From assembly GCA_964528035.1 (NCBI GenBank), contig CAZGQY010000002.1, positions 1 through 64,000 on the forward strand: a stretch of 64,000 nucleotides of DNA. The letters are read 5' to 3'. How positions within the stretch are numbered: the first letter of the stretch is position 1; each line of letters begins with the position of its first letter. Shown piece after piece: positions 53,323 to 62,495 of the stretch. Source of the stretch: CAZGQY01 sp964528035 (GTDB lineage Bacteria; Pseudomonadota; Gammaproteobacteria; Methylococcales; UBA1147). The notes below the pieces were generated by a model. The model did no database searches. It was given only the letters and a program-made list of their open reading frames with translations, and was not told where the DNA came from. Position numbers and translations under genes: made by a program.

Positions 53323-55458
53323 TTACAGTAAAGGAACCATCAGTAATGCAACGATATTGATGATTTTAATCATGGGGTTGACTGCGGGTCCAGCGGTATC
53401 TTTGTACGGATCACCCACTGTGTCACCGGTAATGGCTGCTTTGTGTGCGTCCGAACCTTTTCCGCCGAAATGACCGTCTTCTATATATTTTTTGGCATTG
53501 TCCCATGCGCCGCCGCCCGTTGTCATCGACAGTGCAACAAACAAACCGGTGATGATCGAACCAATAAGTACACCACCTAATGCTTCTTTGCCAAGAGTGA
53601 GTCCGACAATTAACGGTACAGCGATTGGTAATAATGACGGTATGACCATCTCTTTAATTGCCGCTACAGTGAGTAAATCGACCGCTTTGGAGTAGTCCGG
53701 TTTCTCGGTACCTTTCATAATGCCGGGCATTTCTTTGAATTGGCGGCGAACCTCTATGACGATACCGCTAGCAGCACGACCCACCGCTTCCATCGCCAGC
53801 GCGCCGAATAAATAAGGCACCATGCCGCCGATAAATAACCCGATAATGACCATGTGATCAGATAGGTCGAACGCGATGTTGCCGCCCAGGTTTGCTGTGT
53901 AATCGGCAAACAAAACTAAAGCTGCAAGTCCGGCAGAAGCGATTGCATAGCCTTTGGTTACCGCTTTGGTGGTATTTCCAACTGCATCCAGAGGATCTGT
54001 AATATTACGAATTTCTTCGGGCAATTCAGCCATTTCTGCGATACCGCCGGCATTATCGGTAATCGGCCCGTAAGCATCCAGAGCAACGACCATTCCAGCC
54101 ATGGAAAGCATTGATGTTGCAGCAATGGCAAGACCAAACAGGCCGGCTAACTCATAGGCTGCCCAAATACTCATACACACGACAAGTACAGGAGCGGCTG
54201 TCGATTTAAGTGATACCGCGAGGCCTGCTATGACATTGGTGCCATCGCCTGTTGTTGAGGCTTCGGCAATTGTTTTCACGGGTCCGAATTCTGTCGATGT
54301 GTAGTACTCGGTGATCACAACCATTGCCGCGGTTAATAACAATCCGATTATTGCAGATAGATATATATCGCCAGAGGATACCACTGCCCAGTTTACAGTT
54401 AAGCTGTCACCCAGCATGATTACTGTGACAGGGTAATACGCGATCGCTGAAAGTCCGCCTGAGATAAGTACGCCTTTATAGAGCGCGTTCATCACTCGCC
54501 CGTCCTTTTTGACTTTGACAAAGTAGGCGCCGATTATTGAGGTGATTATAGAGACTCCACCCAGTGCCAATGGATAAACAATGGCTCCATCGGTCGCGTT
54601 TTCTACTAACAGGCCGGCTAGTACCATTGTTGCGACGATTGTCACCGCGTAAGTTTCAAATAAGTCGGCGGCCATGCCTGCGCAATCTCCAACATTGTCA
54701 CCAACATTGTCAGCAATAACAGCAGGGTTGCGTGGGTCGTCTTCCGGAATGCCCGCCTCTACTTTTCCGACCAGGTCTGCGCCAACGTCAGCGCCTTTGG
54801 TGAAAATGCCGCCACCTAGTCGAGCGAAGATGGAAATTAGTGAGCCACCGAAGGCCAGGCCGATTAATGCGTGCAAAGGATGTTCGGCACCTGCTGCAAC
54901 CAGCATTGCGTAATAGCCGGCGACTCCTAAAAGTCCCAGGCCAACGACCAGCATTCCGGTGATCGCACCTCCTCGGAATGCAACCTGAAAAGCTGCATCC
55001 AGACCCTGATAAGCGGCTTGGGCGGTTCGGGAGTTTGCCCGAACGGAAATATTCATGCCTATGTAGCCAGCAGCACCTGATAGAAATGCACCAATCGCGA
55101 ATCCAAATGCGGTGGCCCAGTCTAAAGCGAAACCGATGACCACGAAAAGCACAATACCTACATAACTGATCGTACGATATTGACGATCCAGATAAGCCTG
55201 CGCGCCCTGCTGGATTGCGGTGGCAATATCCTGCATACGTTCGTTACCTGCAGATCTGGAATTTATCCAGTCAATAGAGGTCACTCCGTAGGCCAGAGCC
55301 GCAAGGGATGAGGCAATAGCAAATGCAACTGACCAGCCGACGACAATGCCGATAACCAGTAAAAGAACAATACTAATGATGCTAATATTTCGATAATGTG
55401 GGTTCTGCATATAGGATGCAATTGTAGATAAGTAAGTTGTGGCGCTGGCTGTGGCCAT
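53323..55458 (-). CDS. hppA: H+-translocating membrane pyrophosphatase
   Basis: A 711-residue, 16-helix integral membrane pyrophosphatase that couples PPi hydrolysis to ion pumping. I start at 55458 because AGGAGG lies just upstream; the frame is open to 55500. Active-site motifs are [39 protein letters not shown] and [18 protein letters not shown]. In [10 protein letters not shown] the Lys and the Thr three residues on match the K+-independent, H+-pumping class. Together with the downstream pfp it lets the cell use PPi as an energy source. Confidence 0.95.
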   Translation of the reverse strand: MATASATTYLSTIASYMQNPHYRNISIISIVLLLVIGIVVGWSVAFAIASSLAALAYGVTSIDWINSRSAGNERMQDIATAIQQGAQAYLDRQYRTISYVGIVLFVVIGFALDWATAFGFAIGAFLSGAAGYIGMNISVRANSRTAQAAYQGLDAAFQVAFRGGAITGMLVVGLGLLGVAGYYAMLVAAGAEHPLHALIGLAFGGSLISIFARLGGGIFTKGADVGADLVGKVEAGIPEDDPRNPAVIADNVGDNVGDCAGMAADLFETYAVTIVATMVLAGLLVENATDGAIVYPLALGGVSIITSIIGAYFVKVKKDGRVMNALYKGVLISGGLSAIAYYPVTVIMLGDSLTVNWAVVSSGDIYLSAIIGLLLTAAMVVITEYYTSTEFGPVKTIAEASTTGDGTNVIAGLAVSLKSTAAPVLVVCMSIWAAYELAGLFGLAIAATSMLSMAGMVVALDAYGPITDNAGGIAEMAELPEEIRNITDPLDAVGNTTKAVTKGYAIASAGLAALVLFADYTANLGGNIAFDLSDHMVIIGLFIGGMVPYLFGALAMEAVGRAASGIVIEVRRQFKEMPGIMKGTEKPDYSKAVDLLTVAAIKEMVIPSLLPIAVPLIVGLTLGKEALGGVLIGSIITGLFVALSMTTGGGAWDNAKKYIEDGHFGGKGSDAHKAAITGDTVGDPYKDTAGPAVNPMIKIINIVALLMVPLL

Positions 55459-55672
55459 GTAATTCCTCCTGTGTTTTTGAAGACCGACAGAGTCTGTCAT
55501 GGGTTATGGGTTAAAGAGTTTGTGTGTGGTTAATTCTGGGCCTGTTGTGTGGATAGTTAAACTTTGAGTATTAGTCGGTAATCGAGCATTTTATAAAACG
55601 TGATATATGTTTATGCGTTTTTGCAATTTATTTCCTGCTCAAGACTAAAATGGTTGCTCACCAATCCGCGAT

Positions 55673-56941
55673 TCAGATGGAAAAGGAATTGGATAGTTTT
55701 TTTGCCACGGGGGTATTTTTCAATGTGACATAGTCCGGCAAGCCATTAATATACGGTGGGTAGTCTTCTCCTTCTATGAGTGGTTGAAGATAAGATCTGC
55801 AGGCTTCAGTGATGCCGAGACCGTCTTTACTGATAAATTCTTTGGGCAACATTTTTTCAACGTTGGCAACACTGGCAAGATCGGTTGATCCGATTTCCCA
55901 TTGATAGGGAGCATTTGAGGTTCTTACAATTGTCGGCATAATTGCATTTTTACCCTGAATTGCAAATTCCATTGCTGCTTTGCCCATTGCATAGGCTTGT
56001 TCGACATCCGTTTTGGATGCAATATGCCTTGCTGCTCGTTGCAAATAATCGGCAACCGCCCAGTGGTATTTGTAGCCCAAAGCTTCTTTTACAATGTTGG
56101 CGACAACAGGGGCAGAGCCCCCTAATTGTGCATGCCCGAACGCGTCGGTGCCTCCCGCTTCTGAAAGAAATTTTCCGTCGGCGCCTTTCACTCCTTCCGA
56201 AACGATTACCGAGCAATAGCCATATTTTTTCACTTTAATATCGACTTGAGCAAGGAATTTTTCTTTGTCCAGTGTTAATTCGGGAAAAAGTATCAGGATT
56301 GGAATGTCATTATTTTTATCCGTCGCCAGCCCGCCTGCCGCTGCGATCCACCCGGCGTGTCGTCCCATTACTTCGAGAACAAAGACCTTGGTTGATGTCG
56401 AGCACATGGATGCAACATCAAAGCTGGCTTCGCGCACTGATACTGCAACATATTTAGCAACAGAGCCAAATCCCGGGCAATTGTCAGTAACAGGCAGGTC
56501 GTTGTCGACTGTTTTAGGAATTCCAATACAGGTAATGGGGTAGCCCAAAGTTTCTCCCATCTGTGAAACCTTATAGGCGGTATCTTGCGAGTCTCCGCCA
56601 CCATTGTAGAAGAAATATCCGATATCATGGGCGCGGAAGACTTCAATGAGTCGTTCGAATTCTGCCTTACTTTGGTCAAACCCTTTGAGTTTGTAACGAC
56701 ATGAGCCAAATGCACCTGCCGGAGTATGGCGTAATGCTGCGATAGAAGCGTCTGTTTCAAAAGTGGTATCGATCAAATTTTCTGTCAGTGCGCCAACAAT
56801 GCCATTTTTCCCCGCAAAAATGCGGCCGATTTTATCCCTATGTTGGCGAGCAGTTTCAATAAGTCCACAGGCACTGGCATTAATGACAGACGTTACGCCA
56901 CCTGATTGAGCGTAAAAGGCGTTTTTCAATTGTAATCTCAC
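55673..56941 (-). CDS. pfp: PPi-dependent 6-phosphofructokinase
   Basis: A 422-residue phosphofructokinase. GGGDSQDTAYKV and PKTVDND carry the Asp and Lys that mark use of pyrophosphate in place of ATP; MGRHAGWIAAAGGLA is the substrate-binding motif. The enzyme is reversible and links glycolysis/gluconeogenesis to PPi. Pairing with a membrane PPase is known from methylotrophs such as Methylococcus capsulatus, where the two genes are co-transcribed. Here they lie 215 bases apart in one direction. Confidence 0.93.
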   Translation of the reverse strand: MRLQLKNAFYAQSGGVTSVINASACGLIETARQHRDKIGRIFAGKNGIVGALTENLIDTTFETDASIAALRHTPAGAFGSCRYKLKGFDQSKAEFERLIEVFRAHDIGYFFYNGGGDSQDTAYKVSQMGETLGYPITCIGIPKTVDNDLPVTDNCPGFGSVAKYVAVSVREASFDVASMCSTSTKVFVLEVMGRHAGWIAAAGGLATDKNNDIPILILFPELTLDKEKFLAQVDIKVKKYGYCSVIVSEGVKGADGKFLSEAGGTDAFGHAQLGGSAPVVANIVKEALGYKYHWAVADYLQRAARHIASKTDVEQAYAMGKAAMEFAIQGKNAIMPTIVRTSNAPYQWEIGSTDLASVANVEKMLPKEFISKDGLGITEACRSYLQPLIEGEDYPPYINGLPDYVTLKNTPVAKKLSNSFSI

Positions 56942-57220
56942 TACAGAGTTAAACTTTTCGATTGTAGCATATATTAGCAGTAAAACCGATGAGAAATTTC
57001 TGATTCCTTGGTCGTTGTCCAGGAATAATAATTGGCTTACAGAAAAGTGCTTCTTGGTTTAAGTGTGCAGATTGCAGGCCGTGTAGTTCTTCATATTAAT
57101 ACGCGGGTTTAACATCCCTGTTTTAAAGCTTGAGGATTCAGCGGTTGGCTAGACGCTATATTCTGAGGTGCAGTCCGTGGCCCGAAGGGGTTATATGCTA
57201 AAAATGATGGGTTAATGAAT

Positions 57221-57844
57221 TTACTGATAACCGGGTTCTTGCTCTGCTGGCTGAGGTAAAGAAAATGTATTTTTTTTAAAAATCAAAATTATCGAGAATA
57301 AAAACAGAAACATAATGTTGGGTTCCGGTATTTTGTGGATGCGAAAGTCACCTTTGAGGTTTACACCAGGAAGGTCGAATGCGCTGAATTTGTTTGCTGA
57401 GCCCGTAGCTGATTTCCAGTCAATGAATGGTACGTCTGCTTTCCCGGATACACCGCCCGAAAAACCAGTAATCAAGCCATTTTTTAGAACGAACCCGGGG
57501 TCAGGTGCGCCAAGGCCCTGGCTTGGATTCCTAAACGCACTAAGCTGCGAATTTGGATCAAGTAAGTCCCAGATTATGCTGCCTATCTGAATGCGAAAAG
57601 CAGAGAGTAGTCCAGTTGCATCGACTGAAAAACTTCCGAAATGCAGACTGCCTACAGCGATAATCGAGTTACACTCGAATGCTCCGGTTGCAAGTACTGG
57701 ACTGAGGCACGCGGTTTGGTAGTTAGGAACAGGTCGAGTGTATATTTTCTCCTGAACTTCAAATACCATTTTGTATGACATTGGCATAGAGAATGCGGTT
57801 GCGGGCAACAGCATAGAAACGATCAATAAAATTTTTTTTATCAT
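57221..57844 (-). CDS. PEP-CTERM type exported protein
   Basis: A 207-residue protein with a signal peptide (ILLIVSMLLPATAFSMP) and a C-terminal sorting signal: KIPEPNIMF, a hydrophobic helix (FLFSIILIF), then KKN, matching PEP-CTERM. In exosortase systems such proteins are cut and attached outside the cell. Here about 15 more residues (TFSLPQPAEQEPGYQ) follow the basic end, whereas the motif usually closes the protein, so processing may differ. The central part is not recognised. Confidence 0.7.
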   Translation of the reverse strand: MIKKILLIVSMLLPATAFSMPMSYKMVFEVQEKIYTRPVPNYQTACLSPVLATGAFECNSIIAVGSLHFGSFSVDATGLLSAFRIQIGSIIWDLLDPNSQLSAFRNPSQGLGAPDPGFVLKNGLITGFSGGVSGKADVPFIDWKSATGSANKFSAFDLPGVNLKGDFRIHKIPEPNIMFLFLFSIILIFKKNTFSLPQPAEQEPGYQ

Positions 57845-58178
57845 GATTCTGATTCTTTTTTTGTTGAAATATTTGTCAGTGTCTAATTTGAGAATCCTAT
57901 CGTTGTGTATTAAATTGCTTGGGACTGTATTTAAATGGTAGTAACGAAATTCAGGATCCTGCTGCTTAACTTAAAAGCAACAACCATGCCAATAATAACA
58001 TAACCTATTATCTACAGACCATTATAGGTTTTCAACAAATTATGATGTTTTAAAGTGTAAAATATATTGACACTTTATAATCCTCATTCCATTGAATATA
58101 ACGCTTCTTGGTTTATCAAGGTAAACTCAATTAACGGGTTATAATCGAGATTAATGAGGCTCGGAAGTGTTTAGTGCT
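57845..58178. other. Divergent intergenic stretch
   Basis: Lies between the PEP-CTERM gene and the symporter, which diverge, so promoters for both are expected. AACCTAT / ATAGGTT arms (58001-58029) make a small hairpin. TTGACA at 58067-58072 is a good -35, but a matching -10 at the right distance is not clear. Confidence 0.35.
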
Positions 58179-59702
58179 ATGAACTTGGAATTTGTCGATT
58201 GGGTGGTCATCGTGGGATATATGTTTGTTATCCTGTTGGTGGGTTTAATTTGTTCTCGTAAGAACACCAGTACCGAAGAATACTTTGTTGGAAATCGGCG
58301 TTTTCCAGGTTGGATCATTGGTTTAAGCCTGGTTGGTACATCAATCAGTTCGATTACCTTTCTAGCTTACCCTGGCGATGCCTATAAGACGTCCTGGTTG
58401 CGTTTCGTACCCAATACCATGTTACCGGTGGCCGTATTAATTGCAGCTTATTGTTTCTTACCTTTTTTTCGCCGAGAACGGATAACATCGGCTTATGAAT
58501 TTCTGGAGCAGCGGTTTGGGCCTTCGGTTCGAGTCTATGGTGCGTTCGCATTTATGTTTGGGCAAATTGTACGCATCAGCATGATCCTTTATTTGGTTTC
58601 GTTGATGTTGCATGAAATTACCGGACTAAGCGTTTTATTCTGCATTGTAATCGGTGGTTTATTTGTTTCGTTTTATACCGTATTAGGCGGTATAGATGCT
58701 GTGATATGGACAGATGTCATGCAAACCCTGATTTTGCTTGCCGGTGGTGTTGCGTGTTATTGGGTGATCGTCGAGGCTTTACCCGGCGGTTTGAGCCAGA
58801 TTTTGAGCGTTGCAGAAAATCACGGTAAATTATCCTTATCTGAGCTAAACAACGGTAAGTTACATAGCGTTTCCTGGGATTGGTCTTTAGATAAAAAAAC
58901 CATACCGATGATGTTGTTGATCGGATTGAGTGCATGGTTAACCGAGTACAGCAGTAACCAAAATGTAATACAACGCTATTGTGCTTCGAAAAGCTCGGCT
59001 GAAGCTCGAAAAGCGATGTTGGTCTGTGTACTGAGCAGTTTGCCGATTTGGGCGTTTTATATGTTTCTTGGCACCTGTTTATTCGTGTTTTTTCAACAAT
59101 TCCCAACACTTCCAGCAACCGAAATGTTAACGGGTTCACAATCTGCGGAACAGATATTACCGTATTTCATTGTGCACAATATGCCTTCGGGTTTTGCTGG
59201 GCTTGTTATCGCGGCAGCTCTGGCTGCGGCAATGTCATCACTGGATTCCAGTATTAACGCGATTGCAACGGTATGGGTTGTCGATATATATCGACGTCAT
59301 CTCAAGCCGGCCAAATCGGACAGACATTATTTGCATGTTGCGTGGTTAATGGCATCCATTATTGGATTGTTTATGATAATTGGTGCGTTTTATTTATCGA
59401 ATACGACAGGAAAAACTTTACAACATACCGCAACAATCTTAGTGTCTCTGTTGACGGGGGGTATGCTCGGCTTATATTTGTTGGGTTTTTTTACACATAA
59501 AACTGGAACAACAGCCGTGTGGTTCGGAATCGTGGCAACAATGTTATTTACCGGGTGGACAGTACTGTCGTCAAATGGGCTATTGCCCGATTTTGCCAGT
59601 GTACCGTTTGATCTTTACTACACAGGCCTGATAGGTAATGTCATTATGTTTGTTGTCGCTTATTCATTTGGACTTCGGTTCCATGCAGCAAAAAACACTT
59701 AA
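58179..59702 (+). CDS. Sodium:solute symporter family transporter
   Basis: A 507-residue SSS-family secondary transporter with about 13 membrane helices. The N-terminal SRKNTSTEEYFVGNRRFPGW and GTSISSITFLAYPG, the central GGIDAVIWTDVMQTLIL, and the Na+-site-like AAALAAAMSSLDSSINAIAT are family features. Substrate (sugar, amino acid, iodide or other) cannot be told. The start at 58179 (ATG) is preferred over an in-frame GTG at 58167. Confidence 0.88.
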   Translation: MNLEFVDWVVIVGYMFVILLVGLICSRKNTSTEEYFVGNRRFPGWIIGLSLVGTSISSITFLAYPGDAYKTSWLRFVPNTMLPVAVLIAAYCFLPFFRRERITSAYEFLEQRFGPSVRVYGAFAFMFGQIVRISMILYLVSLMLHEITGLSVLFCIVIGGLFVSFYTVLGGIDAVIWTDVMQTLILLAGGVACYWVIVEALPGGLSQILSVAENHGKLSLSELNNGKLHSVSWDWSLDKKTIPMMLLIGLSAWLTEYSSNQNVIQRYCASKSSAEARKAMLVCVLSSLPIWAFYMFLGTCLFVFFQQFPTLPATEMLTGSQSAEQILPYFIVHNMPSGFAGLVIAAALAAAMSSLDSSINAIATVWVVDIYRRHLKPAKSDRHYLHVAWLMASIIGLFMIIGAFYLSNTTGKTLQHTATILVSLLTGGMLGLYLLGFFTHKTGTTAVWFGIVATMLFTGWTVLSSNGLLPDFASVPFDLYYTGLIGNVIMFVVAYSFGLRFHAAKNT

Positions 59703-59902
59703 GGGTCGGGCGTCGGTCAGCAATCGTAGCGGTCGTTTCGAAACTTACGAGCATGAACCATTCGATGAAAGGCATAGGGGTCAAGTATCATAATGACTGA
59801 TTATAATGACAAAGCAGCCTAATGCAACAGATCTTTGATGAAATATAATGGTTGTTTCTAAGGCGTGAGCTCGATGGTCGTATACTCAAGCTAACAAAAA
59901 TA

Positions 59903-60460
59903 TTATTTCGTCTTCTTGCTAATTACCACCGAATCTATGTTGTCTGTGCGCAATTTTTCTCGAACCGCATCGGCCTTACTCATAGAAGAATACGGTCCAA
60001 GTTTCACTCTGTTCCAGGATGCGGTTCCAATTTTTGCTGTTTCGATTTTCGATGTAATACCCAAAAATGCTAGCTGCGCTTTCAGTTTATCTGCCTGGGC
60101 GAAATTTCGAAATGAACCCACCTGGAGCTCATAGATCCCCGGCCTTGCTTTTCCCAGTTCTTCTTCACGTTTGCGTGTCTTAATTTCAGATTCCGGAACT
60201 TCGACTTCCTGCTTAGGTAATAAGGTGTAAAACTCGAAACGGCTTTTCTTTTTTTCTCGTGGCTTTGTTACTACGCTGTTTTCAGTCTGTACCGAGGTGG
60301 ATTTATCTTTCGCGGTTACTGGCGTTTTTGTATCGCGGAGGATAGATAGAAAAATCACAAACAGTCCCAGTAACACCGCTATCGAAAAATAGCGCCAAAG
60401 GGGGAGTTTAGTATTCTGTTTGCGACGACTAGTGGCGCGATGTTTGTAGTCTTTAGGCAT
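59903..60460 (-). CDS. SPOR-domain membrane protein, FtsN-like
   Basis: A 185-residue protein: a short basic cytoplasmic start (DYKHRATSRRKQNTK), one membrane segment (FSIAVLLGLFVIFLSIL), a periplasmic linker rich in Lys, and a C-terminal SPOR domain (YELQVGSFRNFAQADKLKAQ) that binds denuded septal peptidoglycan. It lies 2 bases after argS in the same direction; the argS-SPOR order is conserved in many gammaproteobacteria, where hslVU often follows, but it does not here. A cell-division role is likely. Confidence 0.85.
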   Translation of the reverse strand: MPKDYKHRATSRRKQNTKLPLWRYFSIAVLLGLFVIFLSILRDTKTPVTAKDKSTSVQTENSVVTKPREKKKSRFEFYTLLPKQEVEVPESEIKTRKREEELGKARPGIYELQVGSFRNFAQADKLKAQLAFLGITSKIETAKIGTASWNRVKLGPYSSMSKADAVREKLRTDNIDSVVISKKTK

Positions 60461-60462
60461 GA

Positions 60463-62223
60463 TTACATTGATTCAGGAGAAGAGATACCCAATAAAGTAA
60501 GGCCATTGGTGATGGTTTGTTGCACTGCACAGGTCAGGTTTAAGCGCGCATTACGCAATTTTGATTGTTCTACAAGAACCTTATGAGCGTTGTAGTAGGT
60601 ATGGAATTCTTTCGCCAGATCGCGCAAATATTGTATTAACAAATGGGGTTCGTGTTTTAGTGCCGCATTCTCAATTATTTCTGGATAGCGAGACAAACGG
60701 GTAACCAAGGCCAGTTCCTGAGGTTCAGACAATAAAGCCAGATGGTTCATTCCCTCTTCAATATCCCTTGTCAGGTCTTTATCGTCCAGTTGTCTGAATA
60801 CACTGCATACTCGGGCGTGGGCATACTGCACATAAAACACCGGATTTTCGTTGGATTGAGATTTCGCCAGCTGCAGATCGAAGTCCATATGTTGTTCGCA
60901 GCGGCGCATTAAATAGAAAAATCTCGCCGCGTCTTTACCCACTTCGTTACGCAGTTGTCTCAGGGTAACGAATTCTCCGCTTCTGGTTGACATGGGCACT
61001 TTTTCGCTTCCTCGATATAGCACTGCAAATTGTACCAGTAATACGTCCAGTTTTGTCGCGTCCTGTCCTAATGCGTTAATTGCAGCTCGAACGCGTGCTA
61101 TGTAGCCATGATGGTCGGCACCCCAGACATCTATTATGCGCTCAAAACCTCGTTCGAGTTTATTCAGGTGATAAGCTATGTCCGACGCAAGGTAAGTGGT
61201 TTGGCCATTGTCCCTAATCACGACGCGATCTTTTTCATCTCCAAGCTGGCTACAGGCAAACCATGTTGCTCCATCCTTCTGGTATAAATGTCCAGCGGAG
61301 TCTAACACCTGCAGGGCGTTGTGAACTGCGTCCGAATGCATTAATTTCCGTTCGGAATACCATTCGTCAAATTCAACTCCAAAATCTTCCAGATCGTCGC
61401 GAATGTCCGCCAATATAGAGTCCAGCCCAGCCTTCAATATGATTTCATAACGTTTCGGGCCCAAAAGTGTCTGTGCGCGTTTGATCAATGCATCGATGTG
61501 TATTTCTTTATCTCCCCCATCAGGTTCATCGGCCGGTATGTTTTCGAAAACTCGTGCTGAAAGACTGCGAAATTCGTCACCGTATTTAAGGTGGATTTGC
61601 GCAGCGATTTCTCGTACATATTCACCTCGATAGGCATTGCTGGGAAAAGCGAGTATTTCGCCGCATTCTTCCAGGTAGCGCAACCAGATCGTTGTTGCAA
61701 GAATATCCATCTGTCGACCGGCATCATTCACATAATATTCTTGGTGAATATCAAAGCCAATAGCGTCTAAAAGGCTGGCTACTGCAGAACCATAGGCGGC
61801 TCCGCGACCATGTCCGACATGGAGGGGGCCTGTTGGGTTCGCGGATACGAATTCGATTTGGATCCTTTTTTTGTTGCCGGTTGTGCTTTTTCCAAACTCC
61901 GCATTCTGATCGTGGATTTGCTTGATGATTTCGTATTGTGCGTGAGAATTGAGAAAAAAATTGATAAACCCAGGTCCGGCAATTTCGGTTTTTTGAATAA
62001 TTGGTGCTTGTGGTAAGGCGTTAATAATTTCCTCTGCCAGTTGGCGCGGAATTTTTCTGGCAGATTTGGCTAAAGTTAGCGCCAGATTTGAGGCAAAGTC
62101 CCCGTGCTTTGGATCTTTGGTACGTTCCAGACTGATTTTTATTTCAATACTGCTTTGGATTTTGCCTTCGCTTTGCAGGGTTGCGATTGCTTCACGCAGC
62201 AATTGTTCCAGGGTGTTTTTCAT
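60463..62223 (-). CDS. argS: Arginyl-tRNA synthetase
   Basis: A 586-residue class I synthetase that charges tRNA-Arg. [20 protein letters not shown] carries the HIGH-type [18 protein letters not shown] stands where others have KMSKS, as usual for ArgS. The C-terminal anticodon-binding part and the tRNA-binding N-terminal domain are present. Full length and intact. Confidence 0.97.
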   Translation of the reverse strand: MKNTLEQLLREAIATLQSEGKIQSSIEIKISLERTKDPKHGDFASNLALTLAKSARKIPRQLAEEIINALPQAPIIQKTEIAGPGFINFFLNSHAQYEIIKQIHDQNAEFGKSTTGNKKRIQIEFVSANPTGPLHVGHGRGAAYGSAVASLLDAIGFDIHQEYYVNDAGRQMDILATTIWLRYLEECGEILAFPSNAYRGEYVREIAAQIHLKYGDEFRSLSARVFENIPADEPDGGDKEIHIDALIKRAQTLLGPKRYEIILKAGLDSILADIRDDLEDFGVEFDEWYSERKLMHSDAVHNALQVLDSAGHLYQKDGATWFACSQLGDEKDRVVIRDNGQTTYLASDIAYHLNKLERGFERIIDVWGADHHGYIARVRAAINALGQDATKLDVLLVQFAVLYRGSEKVPMSTRSGEFVTLRQLRNEVGKDAARFFYLMRRCEQHMDFDLQLAKSQSNENPVFYVQYAHARVCSVFRQLDDKDLTRDIEEGMNHLALLSEPQELALVTRLSRYPEIIENAALKHEPHLLIQYLRDLAKEFHTYYNAHKVLVEQSKLRNARLNLTCAVQQTITNGLTLLGISSPESM

Positions 62224-62495
62224 AGGGGATTAAATTATTGTGGAACGAATTTTTGAAGGATCGGGCATTATCCTAAATTCGCTCATGGCTATGCAATGTT
62301 TTGTTGCAGCCAGTACGGTTTTTCTGTAATTACCCAGCGAGCGTGGTGGATAGGGTGCGAATCATTAATTGTCATGGATATATAAATATTTCACTGTAAG
62401 TTTTGCTGTACCCTCTTCAGTGATAAATCTCAGATAATCAATGGCGTATACCTTTCCCCCGCCTGGTAAAATACACATAGAATAAATACAAGTTT

